Assembly: GCA_037074615.1 (NCBI GenBank)
Contig: CM073562.1
Location: 12,695,001-12,759,000 of the forward strand
DNA from: Leucaena leucocephala
Lineage: Eukaryota > Streptophyta > Magnoliopsida > Fabales > Fabaceae
DNA length: 64,000 bases
Direction: 5' to 3'
The notes beneath the pieces were generated by a model. That model was not told the DNA's origin, ran no database searches, and saw nothing but the letters and a program-made list of their open reading frames with translations. The stretch's first letter is position 1. Every line of letters begins with the position of its first letter. Both the position numbers and the translations under genes were made by a program. This document shows, one piece after another, positions 1 through 12,230 of this stretch.

Positions 1-3000
1 AGTTACAATCAGGGCCAGATCCGCATATGTTTTCTGATCATCTTGCGTCCAGCGGAATTCTTGGCTGCTCTCTTTGTAAAGGTTGCTTGGGAGAAAAGAT
101 ATTTAACTATAGCATTACTAAGTTTTGTGTTCTGATGTCTTCATTGTACTGAAACTGAGTCTTTCCTCCTGTCAACAATTGCTTTTGATTTTTACAGATG
201 TGCTGTCTAAGTTTCCCCCAGATACTGTTAAGATGAAGAAACCCATCTGTTTGCAACCTTGGGACTCCTCTTCAGAAACTGTCAAGAAACTTTTTAAGGT
301 ACTTGCAAGCAAAAAATTGTGGCTTGAAAGATATGGTTTTACTGTTTATACTTTTGAATTATACATCTATAACTGTTCACTGGTATCTCTCTCTTCTCAT
401 GCTCTCTTAAATTCTTATCAATAAAAAACTTTTTATTTTTGTTTAAACAGATTGTTATTTATTATTTTTTCAAGAAAAAGAACAAGGAATTCTGATTTTA
501 CACTGGTACATGATTTTGCTATTTACTGTATTTTATAGTTTCTATGATCTCTCTGATGTTTTTATTCCTTTTCTACGTTATTAAGTATTGGCATATGCTT
601 GATTAGTGCCCTTTGAAATATCCTTATTGTGCAATTTTTTTGTACTTTGTTTGGCAGTTAAAGGTCAAAGTACTCTTCTTATTATACTATCATTGATGCT
701 GCTGCTGCTTCTTTTTTATCTTTTATTTATGCTTATGAATTTGGAAGATGATAAATATTAGTGTGTGAGCACCCACAGACACGCACACATATGGAGGCTA
801 TGTATATGATTAAGTGAAAGTTGGAGAATTTCTTTCTGATTTAAGATTATGATGTGACAATCATTTATTGATTTTGTACTGAGTTTTTGACTTGGATGAA
901 TTATTGATAGTATTAGTAGAGGTTGGATCCTTCTAGTTGCCCTGCATGCTTCTTTTCTGCGTTTTGGTTGAAGACAAAATAAAGTTTTTTATTTGATTAT
1001 CCTGCATTGCAACTCTTAACTTTAAACTTGATTTGATTTTGTGATACCATCTTGCATTTATTTTCTCATGTCACTTGTAATCTTATGAAAATGACTACAT
1101 TTGCCAGGTATTCCATTTTCTTTATACATATGCTACTGTTGTTAATATTTGCCCCTTCACTCTTGATGAGCTTGCTCAAGCGTTTCATGATAAGGTAATA
1201 CCTCATTCATTACCAAGCTTATCTTAATAAATCATTTTGACATATCCTGTTCAATTTTGTTCTTTCTGTTGCTGTATGAAAAATTCTAACATTGAAAATG
1301 CATCTCATTTTTCTGCATATGCCTCTCAGGACTCAATGTTACTTGGAAAGATTCATTTGGCCCTTCTTACGCTTCTTCTATCTGACATTGAAGTGGAACT
1401 TACTAGTGGATTTCAACCTCATTTAAATAAGTCATGCAATTTTCTTGCATTGCTTCACTCGGTGAGCATCTTTTATGAAATGCTTTCTTTTCATGACATA
1501 TTGTATAAATTTTTTTTCTCTATTATGTAAATTATAGCCATGGACTTGCAATTCTGTTGGTGACTTAGTGTGTGTTTGGATAGGATTTTAAAAACGGGCT
1601 TATGAAAAAAAAGGGCTTATGGGCAGCTTATAAAAAAGGCTTTTGAAGAAGAGCTTATGAAAAAAAAGTGGTTTTGAATAAATGAGTGTTTGGATAATTA
1701 TTTCCAAAAGTACTTTTGTTATTGGTAAATTACGAAAAAGGGTATGAGTATTAAATGAGGAGAGATAAGGGATAAGAGATGAGAGGAGAGAGAAAAGAGA
1801 GTGTAAGAAAGAAAATAGGGAAAAAGTAGGAGAGAGGAGAGAGGGTGTAAGAAAAAGTAGGAGAGAAGATGTAAGAAAAAGTAGAGGTAATATAGTAATT
1901 GGTTAGTTCATAAGCTCTTTTACTGTTCCATAATCTGCTCTGACCAGCTTATCTGAAACCTTGGTTTTAAACTATGGTTTAGTCCAAAAGCCTATTTGAA
2001 TAAATATGGCTGTTTGTTTTAAAATTTTTCTAAACCGAGGTTTGGGCTCAAAAGCTATTGGAAACCACGTTTAGAGTGGTTTCCAAACAGGCCCTTAATG
2101 TGTAACTTCTTGTCCATTATGGAGAAACTTTTGCACTTGCCTATTTTTGCTAAAGTCAAGATAAGTAAAGAAGCTTTCCATGTTTATTTTAATAATAATG
2201 ATTTAGCAGGTTGAAAATCAAGAATATTCACTGGACTTGTGGAAAAGATCTCTTAATTCCCTTACATGGATAGAAATACTCCGACAACTTTTGGTTGCTG
2301 CTGGTTTTGGTTCAAAACAATGTTCTTTGCGAAGGGAAGCACTTAACAAGGTATTCCAAAGCATTTAATTCTAGAATTGACTTTAATGAACTTGACATTT
2401 TAGGCAAGTATCTAGAAGAGGTTCTTTTTTCTCAAAAACTTGCTGGTACATCTTTTCGAAAAGCTTTGTTTACTTGTGTAAAGTTAAATAGGACACATCT
2501 TGTCTCTGTATCTGTCTAATCTCTCAATAGGCATGGAAACAGGTCAGGCCAGGCCTTGGCCTTAACAGACTAGGCCTGTTAAGTGATAATTTGGTTTGAG
2601 CTTAGCCTGTAGCCTGTTATAAGCTATATTTTTTGCATAAGACTAGCCTATATAAATATTTGGCCTGACTTGAAGCCTGTTAAAAAAGTCTATTAATTCT
2701 ACTTACTACAATAGCAACAAAATATAAGCTATAATATACTGAGCAACAGAATATTTAAGCTTATATTTCTGAGATGACATTAATAAATTGTTGCATGAAC
2801 AAATGCTAAACATGCATATCAGAGAATGGAGTTCTTGCCTAACCTGATTTTGAAGTTATTATGGCTTTAAATTTGAGTTAGATGATGAGATCTGTGAAGC
2901 AAATGATGATGATAGTGGGGCCAGTTTTAAGATGGCTTTTCACAGTTATGATACAGAGCAAATTGCCTCTTTTTGCAGTTAATGGCTATCAAAATAGCTT

Positions 3001-6000
3001 ATATATTTTCTAAAATGCCATTTTGATAAAAGAAGCAATGGCGCTAAAAAGCCATTTTGGAAAAAGATGATATTAACTGCGATATGATGCTCGACATATT
3101 TGGGCTAGCTTTTGGAATGTTAGGATTTTATTTGAGAGAGAGAGAGAGGACAGACTTGAAGCAACGAGAGAGAAGCAGTGTGAGCTAGGTTTCTTAAAAG
3201 AGAGAGTAGCAACTGGAGCAGCGTGAATAAAATAAATTTTAGGGTTTCGATTTAGATTGTAGAGTGTTATTGTTAAGATAAAATACAGAAATGGGTTTAA
3301 ATTTATAATATAAGAATAAAATTAACAATAAAATATGTTAGTTTAATGTTCTAATTCTTATATTGTGTTCAATAGGTAATGGGTTCAACACTCACTTATT
3401 ATATTTCTATATTAAATATGTTTTGATAACAGGCTCAAGCCGCTTGACAGGTCTAACAAGTTTTTTATAGAGTTTGAGCTTGACATATTAAAAAAAACAT
3501 ACTTTCATACAGGCCTGAGCCTGTATATTTTTTTAAACAGGGCAGGCCAGGCCATAGGCGTTGACAGGCCGCCTGACCTGTTTCAATCCCTATCTCCCTA
3601 GACCATACAAGTACTCTAGAAGATGTTGGTACTTATTTTTAAAAGTAGTCCTGTTTGCACAAGGTTAAGTAGGATATGTCTGCTTGTTTGTTTGTCTATC
3701 TACTTTGACATATTTTCATGTAAACATGATATTTGAAATTTATATTTGATCAACTGCAAACCGATCATGTGATATGCTTAGTCATTTAATAGTTATGTTC
3801 CATATTCATTGATCAAAATATCTATCAATAGAAAATGCAGTTCATCTTTTCTCATGCAAAAGAGGAAGAAATGATGCCTTGGTATTAAATAAAGTATTAG
3901 ATTGTTGAGAAAATTTCTTGTCCATTTACTTACCACTCTTTGATGATAACAAATTCAAGAAGTGAAATCAATGGTTAATATTTATTATAAGATTTTATAA
4001 ACTTTCTGATAAGGTTTTATGACTAAGTCCAAGTAGTTAATTTTTTATTTAATTATTAATTATTTCATTTATCCCACTATGTTAGTGGGGAGTTCGTTGA
4101 GTTAGTCAATCATGCTCTTATTCTGTGGTCATGGGCATATTTCCTTAGAATGTAGGGAGATTTGATTTCTCTTATTGTAATTCTGCATCTATTTATATCT
4201 CTAGCTTACTCATGATTAGGCAGAGAGGAAAATAAAGGAAATTATTAAGAGATTCTCTTAGCTTCTATTCTGCTTTCTTTATGAGATTCTTATAGAGAGA
4301 GTAAGTAGGAGAGGTTACCCTAACACTTTCTAATCATTTATTTTATTCCAGTGAAGTTGTAAAAGTTTCTAAATTTTCCATCTCAGATATGCCCTTGTCC
4401 CTATTGAATTTTTCATCCAATAGAGCTTCGATTGCTCCGTTTTTATTTTTAAGGAACAGAAGATCAAAATTCAGGTCTTTACTCCTTTTCTGGTTATCAT
4501 CATCATCATCATTGCTTATCATATTTTAAAGCAGCTACTGTTCTTAGTTCTTAGGGATAAATTTAATCTTATAGGGCTGGTGATGCTTCAAGGTGGGTTG
4601 TTTGTTATTTTTTCTGTTTCTATTCTGGATGGTATTTCGTTTGGTTTTTTTCATCATGCAAGATGACCAGTATATATGTAGTTTATCTTAACGTATTATC
4701 TTGTGTGCGTTTTTCTGTAGGAATTGAATCTCCTAGTAAAGTTTGGCTTATGTTCTGGCACTTTGAAGGGCGACTTGTTTAAGATTTTGTTAGCACAAGG
4801 AAATAATGGGTCAAAGGTATCTGAGCTGGCAAAGTCAATGCAGGTAACTATCTGTGTGATGTATAGCTTGTCCTAATTGAAACTAGAACTTCAGTCGTTC
4901 AATGAGTAAATGCTATATCAAGAGAAAAAAGCTGTAGGATGCAAAATAAATATTGGCTATTCTTGTTATCTTCATAATTCTTACTATTATCTCTCTGGAT
5001 TTGAGTATGATATTTCTCTATGCATCTGATGAATTTCAATTTTATTTTTATTTGTGAAGATTGTTGAATTGAACCTTGCCAGCACAACAGAGGAGCTGGA
5101 ATCTTTAATATATTCAACCCTGTCTAGTGACATTACTTTATTCGAAAAGATCTCATCATCTGCATATCGATTGCGCACGAGCTCTTTTAAGAAGGATGTT
5201 GATGACATTCAATCAGATACAGAAGACTCTGGAAGTGTAGATGATGAACTTAATCACAGTAATACATGGAGCAGTGGTGATGATTTTGAACGTGATTCAG
5301 GGAACTCCTACTTGAGGAACTTGAAGCGTGGAAGTAACTCTATAATGAAAAAGAATATGCTTAAAGCATCCACTGAAATTGATGAGAGTCATCTGGGAGA
5401 AGTGTGGCTATTAGGATTCATGGAGAGTGAATATTCAGATTTGAGCATTGAGGAAAAGTTGAATGCATTAGTGGCTCTAACTGATCTTCTTTCTTCTGGG
5501 TCCAGCATTAGGATGAAGGTAAAGAAACTTATTGTTTATCTTGTCTTTGAATGATAACCCCCACTTGAAATTGGAGTAAAAATTGAGCTCACAATGCGAA
5601 GTCCTGCAATCCAAGTAAATTAAAGATGAGAGATAACAGACTGGTTTTGGATATGTAGTGTTCCTGTATAAACACAAGGTGGGGAAAGGAATAGAATTGA
5701 AGTATTTTACTCATTGTATATTTATTAAAGTAATGCGAATTGGTTATTTTGTTTTTTGTTAACCTATTTAATTTATCAATTGATTTTTTCACAGGATCCG
5801 ACAAAAGTTACTGCTGATTACAGTTTGAGCATCCAGTTACGTGGTTCTGGAGCAAAAATAAAGAGGTCAATAGTGCAGAAGCCTGGGTCATATGGGAATC
5901 AGATTGGACCCATGCATTATGTTAAAGAAGGGCGTTCATCATTGAATCCTCACTCCTATCCAGTGGATTCCTCATTATTATTCTCAAATATCTACAGTGA

Positions 6001-7909
6001 CGAGGAATCCTTTGAGAAGGGGAATGAAGCAACTGAAATAGGTTTAACCAATTCACATCCCATCCAATCAATGTTTTTGGGATCTGACCGTAGGTACAAT
6101 AGATACTGGCTTTTCTTAGGGCCTTGCATTGTGGGTGATCCTGGCCATAGGAGAGTTTACTTTGAATCTTCTGAAGATGGTCACTGGGCAGTGATTGATA
6201 ATGAAGAGGTGTATATCTTACCTTAATGATTTGTACCCACTTTGTTTTTGCCTTGATAACACGTTAATTCTATGTTATAAACATAGGAATGAGAGAGGAA
6301 ATATATCTGTTAGTTTGTGTTTTGATGTCTGTTGGTGCATTGTAATTTAGTGCTAATAATTGTGCCCATTATTTTAAACAATGCGCAGGCTTTATGTGCC
6401 TTGCTGACAGTTTTGGATGATAGAGGTAAACGGGAGGCACTTCTTGTTGAATCTTTGGAGAAGCTGAAAGCCACTCTTTGCGGAGCTATGTCCAGGAGAA
6501 TGGTCAACCATTCTGGAATGTGTCATACGTCAAATTCTGACCAATCTGATCTTGATAGGATCACAGAGGACAGTTATTCTCCAATATCTGATGTAGATAA
6601 CCTGAGCCTGATTGAGACAGCCAGCGACTCTCCTTCAGATGGGGCTGTGGTAATTGAAGCTGGAAAGAAGGGAGCGGAACAAATGCAAAAGTGGATCCGT
6701 CTTCAAGCATATGATTCATGGATTTGGAATTCCTTTTATTTAAATCTCAATGTTGTGAAATATGGTAGAAGGTCTTATATTGATTCTCTGGCTAGATGTG
6801 AGAGTTGTCACGATCTATTCTGGAGGGATGAGAGACACTGTAAAATTTGCCATTTGACATTTGAGCTTGATTTTGATCTTGAAGAAAGATATGCAATCCA
6901 CACAGCCACATGCAGGGAGAAAGAAGACAGTAACACTTTTCCAAATCACAAAATCTTATCATCGAAGATCCAGTCACTGAAAGCTGCAATTTATGCTATT
7001 GAGGTGAATTGTCATTCATATGTTCCAAGTTTTATTTTTCTTAGATGTGGGTATGAGTGTCTGGTTTTTGTTGAATTAGGCCACCATATCTAAGTTATAA
7101 ATGCATGTGAATTGAATTTATTGCAAGTGTCTTGACACGAAGAAAGAAAAAAATGTTGAAAAGTTTGTGGGGATTGGGGTTCGAGGTAAAGTTAATATAG
7201 TTTCCCTTGCTCTTAGTTTTGTTTGGACAAGTAACTCAGTTATGGGAAGCTATGTTGGGTAATATATTACTGTTTTTAACTTCTGATACGTGAGATAGGG
7301 TCTATGCCACATTGATTCTTTCATTTTCATATAGTATTATTTTTTCTGTTCTTATAACTCTGAGATTTTTATGTTAACTTCTCATATTGTGTTTACTAGA
7401 ACGTTTATTTATATATATGTATATAATTTCTCTGTTTTTGGTGTCTTCTATTTGTGCAGTCTGTTATGCCTGTAGATGCGCTGGTGGGTGCTTGGAGGAA
7501 GTCTGCTCATAAATTATGGATCAGACGACTCAGACGAACTTCAACTTTAACGGACCTTTTTCAGGTTTTCTTTTTCTTTTCTCCTTTTTTAGGCCCCTTA
7601 ATGTTGTTTCTGTAACTCAAATTATTTTTTTTGTTTATTTCTCGTCTCTTCAAACTGCCATCTTTATTTCCTTATGTGAAGCATACTTTTTTGTAGGTTG
7701 TTGCTGATTTCGTTGGTGCTATCAATGAAGATTGGTTGTTTCAGTGCAGTTTTCCTGAAGGTGTGGTTGATAAAATCATTGCTTCTTTTGCACTTATGCC
7801 CCATACTTCATCAGCTCTTGCTCTATGGTTAGTGAAGTTGGATGCCATAATTGCTCCCTACCTGGACAAAGTCCAGCCTCCGAAGAAGCAGGACATTACT
7901 AAGAGGTAA
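1..7909 (+). CDS. RLT3: RLT3-like homeobox-DDT domain protein, 3' part (11 exons)
   Basis: Exons read from splice signals and unbroken frame: 3-81, 198-298, 1108-1194, 1330-1461, 2210-2350, 4721-4843, 5060-5518, 5795-6208, 6389-7003, 7460-7564 and 7697-7909 (TAA), giving 822 codons. The homeodomain part must lie before base 1. Exons 2-4 encode a DDT domain (VFHFLYTYATV, DELAQAFHDK). Exons 6-7 encode a HARE-HTH domain (ELNLLVKFGLCSGTLKGDLF to SSAYRLR). Exons 8-9 carry a WSD/WHIM-type block (FLGSDRRYNRYWLF, ALLTVLDDRGKREALL) and a Cys/His cluster (CESCHDLFWRDERHCKICH, then RYAIHTATC). In Arabidopsis, RLT1 and RLT2 are accessory subunits of ISWI chromatin remodellers; RLT3 (At4g12750) is the divergent paralogue. 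I choose RLT3 over RLT1/2 from the exon 3-5 wording and the total length, from memory. A nuclear chromatin role is inferred. All exon joins keep frame, so the gene looks intact. Confidence 0.85.
1568..2094 (+). mobile_element. Tourist-like (PIF/Harbinger) MITE, copy 1, in RLT3-like intron 4
   Basis: The element starts GTGTGTTTGGATAG and ends CCAAACAGGCCC, which are imperfect terminal inverted repeats. TTA occurs on both sides (1565-1567 and 2095-2097), the 3-bp target duplication typical of PIF/Harbinger. The centre is a purine-rich run of GAGAGG and GTAAGAAA units and has no ORF. Near the right end is a subterminal foldback. The same family occurs at 36663-37163 and, inverted, near 11.5, 45.2 and 52.5 kb. 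Confidence 0.8.
2528..3592. mobile_element. Non-autonomous hAT-like element in RLT3-like intron 5
   Basis: The termini are TAGGCATGGAAACAGGTCAG and, read in reverse, TAGGGATTGAAACAGGTCAG, an inverted repeat of about 20 bp with the hAT-style TAGGGATG start. The flanking 8-mers are tctctcaa (2520-2527) and tctcccta (3593-3600), matching at 6 of 8 positions as expected of an old target duplication. There is no transposase ORF. GC-rich ends rich in GGCCTG and an AT-rich core make up the 1065 bp. Confidence 0.7.
3593..4720 (+). other. Remainder of RLT3-like intron 5
   Basis: Intronic, AT-rich, with no ORF or repeat that I recognise beyond the hAT-like element upstream. It contains a short ATC microsatellite near 4498-4515. 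The branch and acceptor region (TTTTTCTGTAG) leads into exon 6 at 4721. Confidence 0.6.
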
Positions 7910-8985
7910 AGAATTTTTTTTGGGGTATTTTAGAGTTAAAGATTTTATTATGACTATGAGTAGGAATTAATATATCGTATTGAATTGCTATGATATAGGA
8001 GTTTTGTACTTCAACTAATCTTAATCGCTTTGTGCTTCTGAAATTTAACCAAATTGCTTCTAACGCTCACCACGTCCTATATCACACTGATACTTGAAAA
8101 AAGTAAAATACCTATATCGGATGTGCATGATATATTGTGGGGGATTGAAAGGGGCTGTGTGGCGGCCCCTTTGTCTCCTCTCCTGCCCTGTCTTCTCCCC
8201 AATATGTGTAGGTATGGCCCCCTACCCCAAACAACACACGCAAGCACTCTCACAACCCTATACTTGTGTCCCAAAATTTTCTAAATTATTGTATCGTACA
8301 TATTTTGTTGTGTTGTTTTCGATATATGGATTCATATCAGTGCTATATTACACTTCTCATTACTAACTCTTCCCCCCTCTTCTTTTTCACTTCCCAACAA
8401 TTGGTACTGCTAAGTTCTGAGCCAGTTATAACTATGGCTTATTTTAAAATTGTTATATGTGGTCCAAATCAAAAAGCTTTTTTCTGTCGCATAAACAACA
8501 TATTTGAATTTTTAGGAAATCCCTTCTATCAGGGAACGAAGTATTATTACTTTGGTGTTTAACCTTGTTGAAGAGAAGCCCTGCTTTCTCTTGAAAGATA
8601 CAGGGGAAGTAGCACATGCTCACCACTACCTATTGGCGGATTTAGTTTTCCTTCCGTGACATTTCACCCTAGCAATTGTGGCAGGGACTCGAATTGTGTA
8701 ATTTGACGTAGAATTTTGGATAGGTTAAACATGTTTGAACTCCCGTAGAAAAAAACTGTCCGAGCTATTTTATCTTTTTGGCCAAAATGTTTGAGCTATT
8801 AAATTGTCGATTCAAATATGTTTTCCTGTGCAATATGTGGTGGATAGATTAGAATGAGACACAATTCCATTTTTGAAATTAGGCAAATGCATGCATGTTG
8901 GTATATTTTTGGGTAGGGATAAGAAATAAGTTGATATTGTCTTCTAGTCTGAGACTAACATGTTTTTTCCCCTTGTAAACCACAG

Positions 8986-9007
8986 AAAATTCTCTGGTGG
9001 AGTTTAA
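8986..9007 (+). other. Possible alternative last exon of the RLT3-like gene
   Basis: The stop codon at 7907-7909 overlaps a perfect donor (AG|GTAAAG, intron from 7906). A good acceptor lies at 8961-8985: a pyrimidine tract followed by CACAG. Joining them keeps frame and adds seven residues (RKFSGGV) before a TAA at 9005-9007. Either the gene ends in the retained-intron form at 7909, or it ends here. The sequence alone cannot decide. Confidence 0.4.
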
Positions 9008-10124
9008 CTCAACTTCGCTCCAAATCCCCTCCTCCGAGCAAACCCCGAGATGCTGTCTTTCTAATAAACCTTCCTTAATTTTGCATCTGCCCTTCCCTTT
9101 TGAATATGCTCACTTGCAAGTAAAAAAGGGAAGAACCTGCTTATTCTTTGGATTCAAGTTCATTATGCTCCATTACTCCTCCCCAATGGCTTAATCATTC
9201 AGGATCAGATTTACACTTGCTGGCTCCCTTTCAGTCGAGTTCAGTCTGACTGCATTTTGGCTAAAGAGACTATTTGGTACGTGTATAAAACACTAGATTG
9301 GAAATACATACAGAACTCTTGATCAAGATGTACAGCACTAGATTAGAATTAGGGTAATGAGTTTTTTTGGTGAGTAATCCCTCGTTGTTGCTACGAGGTC
9401 GCCGGTGATTATGTTTGGCTGTGGTTGTCATGTTCTCGTATGAGAATTCAATTTTGTCCTTGTATTTTAAGGAATACTTTGGAATTAATGTAAGAATAAA
9501 TTTTCTATCAAGGTTTATACCTATTCAAGCCAATTCAGTAGTACTTGTTTGTACATCTCTTTAAACTATAAAACATATTTTGGTTCTAGGGAGCTTTCAT
9601 GAACCAATTCATCTTAAACCTTTTTGTATATGAAAAAAGAATTTAAAATATTACAAATGCTCAAGTTCTGTATATAGTGATATATTAAGTAGCAGTAGTA
9701 AATATTTCTTGCCGCTTACGTGTTTTCGTGATTTTGAGATAATGGCTGGGCCCAAAAAAAAGGATGAAATGAGAGGTTAGAATATTTCTTTCTATAAAAA
9801 TTTTATATATGAATATTTGAATAAGTTAGAATATCATACAAAATACTCCTTCTATAAGAAAATTATATTTATTTTATATATTTCTCATAAATTTAATTAT
9901 TAGGATAAAGAAAATAATAGTTTTACTCATTGTTTTCATTTTGTATTATTGTTTTCATTTTGTATGAAATAAAACCTACTCATATTCTTTCTATTTGGTA
10001 AACGGGTAGAAATATATAGTTAAGGGGTGCGGTCAGCAGCTGTAATTCCCCCCATGAGTGTTATTAGGTAAAGTTAGGCAGAGCAATCGTTTTATTTGAT
10101 GTTCTATCTGAAAAAAATATAGGC
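9008..10124. other. 3' flank of the RLT3-like gene, nothing recognised
   Basis: AT-rich intergenic sequence after the possible last exon. I see no gene, no inverted-repeat element with clear ends and no RNA gene. The short open frames here have no recognisable content. Confidence 0.5.
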
Positions 10125-10850
10125 TATAAATTGATCATGTCCGATAAAATTTTTAACCATTTTAGGTTAGGTATAGGCGGATTGGGCATAGGCGAATTAG
10201 GTATACTCAAGTTATAATATTCTACTCATATTGTAGAAAATAATATACAATTATAAATTTTTAAAATAATATTATATTCATATGTCTTTAAAAGTTAAAT
10301 AATATCTATAATCTACTAAAAATAAGGTAACAAAAAGATAATAATTAAAGTTTTAAAATTTATTGTATATAAAAAAAGCTTTAAAGTATAAGTAATTTGT
10401 AATTATAATTTTGTATCAATTTCTCAAATGCTAACAAGGATGAAGTATCTAAAAAAATAAAATAAATAATTATAATTTATAATATAATCATATTATGATT
10501 AGTAAAATTAAAGAAAAAAAAATTAATATAGTTATAAATATTAAAAGACGCAACTTACTTATTTAATTATTTATATTTTTAAAATGACCCTTTAGTAACC
10601 AGTAACTATTATTTTCTCCCTTCTAAATATAGTATTTAGGAAAAAAAGTAAAAAAAAATAAAAATAAAAGAATGAGTGCTTATGGGTAAGGTAGGGTAGG
10701 GCAACTTCCTGCCCGATACCTAATCTAATAAAAATATAGGTTATATTTTATAACTCGATATTTGATCCTACTATATATTTATTGGGCTAGATAAAATATT
10801 TTTTTTTATAAATTCAGATAGATATACTCGCGGGTTTTATTAATATCTTT
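10125..10850 (-). mobile_element. Diverged hAT MITE relic (same family as 29092 and 60959)
   Basis: Read in reverse, this region matches the two better copies. It has the GAGTATA near one end, the stretch corresponding to GTTACTGGTGACTAGAGGGTC (seen here reversed at about 10580-10600), and GTAGGGTAGGGCA near 10690. Terminal repeats and target duplication can no longer be seen, so both ends are approximate. Confidence 0.5.
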
Positions 10851-11111
10851 AGGCTAGTGTATGAAATGGGGTATCTAAATGTAATTTCCACTAAAGACAA
10901 AAGCAAGAGAGAGAGGACGCTGACACTTGTCACGGTAGGGGTAAAATCGTTTACAAAGAGAACAACTTTTTCAGTATTTCAAACTTGTTCTCCACTTAAC
11001 GACTTCAAGTGTAGTATGCATATTGATAATGTTTTTACCGTTTAAGGTATCACGATAAAAATGCCTCATTATTCTCTTTGTTTGTAATGGTCGTTTAGTT
11101 TAAACTAATAA

Positions 11112-11490
11112 GACATTTGGTAGGATGTAAGAGTATTTTTATAAAAATAGAAATATAAATAGAAATATAAATAAAATTAGGTTGAAAATAGATTTTAAAA
11201 GTATATTTAGTATAATGAAAATAAGTATAAAATTGATATATATTTTTTTATAATTTAAAGTAAAATAATTTAAAATATATTTTTTTATAATTTGAGATGA
11301 GTTAAAGTTATCTGAAAATTTTATAATTTAACGTAAAATAATTTAAAATATTTCACTTCTACTTCTATCATCCAATTTTTTAACTTTTTTATGGAACTAA
11401 AATTGCCCAAAATATTGAAAGCAGAAGTGGTTTCTATTATACCAAATAAAAAAAGTGGGAAATTCCTACTTCCATTGTACTAAACATACA
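11112..11490 (+). mobile_element. MITE of the TTTGGTAGGATG family
   Basis: It starts ACATTTGGTAGGATGTAAGA and ends with an imperfect reverse of that motif (GTACTAAACATAC). The first 80 bp match, inverted, the right end of the element at 60082-60948. There is no coding capacity. I could not identify a clean target duplication, so the superfamily is open. Confidence 0.55.
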
Positions 11491-11532
11491 TTAAGAGTTT
11501 TCTCACTATACTTTTATCTAGTTTTGCATTAT

Positions 11533-12230
11533 GTGCCTATTTGGATAGCATCCAAACTAAGATTTTAAAAGGGTTTCTAGCCAATCCTTAAAAGAAATTT
11601 TAAGACAATCATATTTATCTAAAAGGGTTTATGGACTAAATTATAATTTAAAACCATAGTTTTGTATAAGTTAATGGTTTATGAAACAGTAAAATATCTT
11701 ATGGATTATCTAATTACTATTTTCCCATATTTTTCCCGATTCTCTCTCCTCTCTCCTCCTTCCTTTCTCATTTCTTCTTTCTCTTCTCTATTGTTTCTCT
11801 CCGTCTTGTTATTGTTTTCGAGCGGTCGTTGTTATGGCGACAGATGAGGAGATGTCGCTTCTGATGGGTCGTCGTTACTGCTTCTGGACTAAAGAGATGC
11901 CGACGATAAAGGAAGAGAAAGAAGAAGATGAGGCTGGAGGAGAGGAAGACGTTGTTGAAGTCGTTGAAGCTTCTATTGCTGCTCGCTATTTCCATTGCTG
12001 CTAGGCGCTGCTGAATTTGCTCACTGTAGAATGATCGTTGAACAGTAGAATGAAGATGAATATGAATTTTTTTATCTCATACATTTTTTAGTAAATTACT
12101 AATTATAAGTCATTTTGAGAATATACATCTAAACACTCATTTATTTAAAATATTTTTTTTCATAAACTCTTTTTTATTTTTTTTAAAAACTATCTAAAAA
12201 CTATTTTTAAAAATATATCCAAACAAACCC
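11533..12230 (-). mobile_element. Tourist-like MITE, copy 3, with extra GC-richer core
   Basis: The ends are GTGCCTATTTGGATAG and TATCCAAACAAACCC, flanked by TAT on both sides (11530-11532 and 12231-12233). It is inverted relative to the copy at 1568: the pyrimidine-rich CTCTCTCC run is on the plus strand here, and the segment near 11700 with AATTACTATTTTCCC matches in reverse. Between about 11816 and 12040 it carries a GC-richer segment with GATGAGGAGATG and GAAGACGTTGTTG that copies 1 and 2 lack. Copy 4 has a comparable core. Confidence 0.7.
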
